From NCBI GenBank assembly GCA_947628265.1, contig CANQZF010000114.1:1-6013 (forward strand): a DNA stretch of 6,013 bases. Reading direction: 5' to 3'. The notes beneath the pieces are model-generated. The model was not told where the DNA came from, ran no database searches, and was given only the letters and a program-made list of their open reading frames with translations. The DNA is from an uncultured Oscillospiraceae bacterium (GTDB taxonomy: Bacteria > Bacillota > Clostridia > Oscillospirales > Oscillospiraceae). Of the stretch, positions 5,214-6,013 are shown piece by piece; the first letter of the stretch is position 1; every line of letters starts with the position of its first letter. The translations under genes were made by a program, and so were the position numbers.

Positions 5214-6013
5214 ATGGCTGATGTGAAAAAGATGGCTACCCGCGACGCCTACGGGGCGGCCCTGGCGGAGCTGGGCGAGGAAAAATCCGACCTTGTGGTC
5301 TTTGAGGCCGACCTTGCCGCCGCCACGAAGACGGGGGTATTCAGGAAGAAGTTCCCGGACCGGCACTTTGAGTGCGGCATCGCGGAGGGGAACATGATGG
5401 CCGTGGCGGCGGGAGCCGCCAGCATGGGCCTCGTCCCCTTTGCCAGCTCCTTTGCCATGTTCGCAGCGGGGAGGGCCTTTGAGCAGGTGCGAAACTCCAT
5501 CGGCTACCCGCACCTCAATGTGAAGATCGGCGCGACACACGGGGGTATCTCTGTCGGCGAGGACGGGGCCAGCCACCAGTGCTGCGAGGACTTCGCTTTA
5601 ATGCGCTCTATCCCCGGCATGGTGGTTCTCTGCCCCTCAGATGCCGTGGAAGCCAGAGCCGCCGTCCGCGCCGCCTATGCGCATGAGGGCCCCGTGTATC
5701 TCCGCTTCGGAAGGCTTGCCATCCCCGTATTCCACGACGAGGAGAACTTCAAATTTGAGATCGGCAAGGGCGAGACGCTGCGCGAGGGTAACGACGTGGC
5801 CATCATCGCCACAGGCCTCATGGTCTACGAGGCTCTGGAGGCGGCGGAGCAGCTGAAAAATGAGGGCGTCAACGCCAGGGTCATCAACCTCTGCACCATA
5901 AAGCCGCTGGACGAGGAGATCGTCCTGAAGGCCGCCCGTGAGTGCGGGAAGATCGTCACCGCCGAGGAGCACAGCATCATCGGCGGCCTTGGCGAGGCCG
6001 TCTGCGCGGTGGT
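5214..6013 (+). CDS. Transketolase, C-terminal subunit (3' end outside window)
   Basis: The frame opens at ATG 5214 and stays open to the window edge, giving 266 complete codons; such subunits are usually about 310 residues, so about 45 are missing. It is the pyrimidine-binding plus C-terminal half of a split transketolase. It starts MADVKKMATRDAYGAALAEL. Visible are FEADLAAATKTGVF (30-43); HFECGIAEGNMMAVAAG (51-67) with Glu58 as the Glu that activates the thiamine ring; SSFAMFAAGRAFEQVRNS (78-95); the THGGISVGEDGASHQCCEDF block (108-127), where GEDGxSHQ is the family signature; and PVYLRFGR (160-167). The transketolase C-terminal domain begins near 185 and includes VARVINLCTIKPLDEE-like sequence (220-235) and TAEEHSIIGGLGEAV. 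GGAGG at 5200-5204 lies 9 nt before the ATG. A second ATG at 5232 is in frame but has no ribosome binding site. It should form the active enzyme with the preceding protein. Confidence 0.95.
   Translation, partial: MADVKKMATRDAYGAALAELGEEKSDLVVFEADLAAATKTGVFRKKFPDRHFECGIAEGNMMAVAAGAASMGLVPFASSFAMFAAGRAFEQVRNSIGYPHLNVKIGATHGGISVGEDGASHQCCEDFALMRSIPGMVVLCPSDAVEARAAVRAAYAHEGPVYLRFGRLAIPVFHDEENFKFEIGKGETLREGNDVAIIATGLMVYEALEAAEQLKNEGVNARVINLCTIKPLDEEIVLKAARECGKIVTAEEHSIIGGLGEAVCAV

Noticed and set aside
1..6013. A new defence, mobile or CRISPR-like system
   Set aside because: All recognised genes are metabolic or transport families, there are no regularly spaced repeats, no transposase or integrase, and composition is even across the coding parts.

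Overview
The window looks like chromosomal DNA from a GC-rich gut Clostridium-class bacterium (Bacillota), most like the Oscillospiraceae (Flavonifractor/Oscillibacter/Lawsonibacter-type genomes). This is inferred from four things: a DUF4317 protein, which I know only from Bacillota; a two-gene (split) transketolase; Shine-Dalgarno sites of the GGAGG type; and coding sequence rich in G and C, especially at third positions. All genes are on the + strand. There is no sign of phage, insertion sequence, CRISPR, tRNA or rRNA.

Layout. (1) 1-481 is the C-terminal part of a DUF4317 protein whose start lies outside the window. (2) 482-822 is a 341-bp intergenic region with lower GC. It holds a strong terminator hairpin (635-670), a separate perfect 15-bp inverted repeat without a T-run (690-724), and several smaller repeats that could form alternative structures ahead of the next gene. 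(3) 823-2226 encodes a MATE-family multidrug/metabolite exporter; I prefer the start at 823 over the in-frame ATG at 784. (4) 2227-2333 is a compact regulatory gap: a 13-bp tandem repeat that begins at the MATE stop codon, a very good sigma-A promoter (TTGCCT, 17 bp, TATAAT with an extended -10 TG), and a small palindrome at the expected transcription start. (5) 2334-6013 is a tight four-gene operon with gaps of 1, 4 and 1 nt: a cytoplasmic GH27 glycosidase, a Cof-type HAD phosphatase, and the N- and C-terminal halves of a transketolase. The last gene runs off the window.

How the genes may work together. The GH27 enzyme has no signal peptide, so it would act on imported oligosaccharides or glycosides. 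Its active site departs from classical alpha-galactosidases: Ile replaces the second Asp of the DDCW motif, and SLSPGP replaces SLCEWG. An Ile at that first site is the known hallmark of the Streptomyces GH27 beta-L-arabinopyranosidase. Co-transcription with transketolase, a pentose-phosphate enzyme, fits release of a pentose, but this remains an inference. The HAD phosphatase could act on a sugar phosphate of the same route. I see no convincing new defence, mobile or RNA system; the GH27-HAD-split-transketolase operon and the structured MATE leader are the parts most worth following up.
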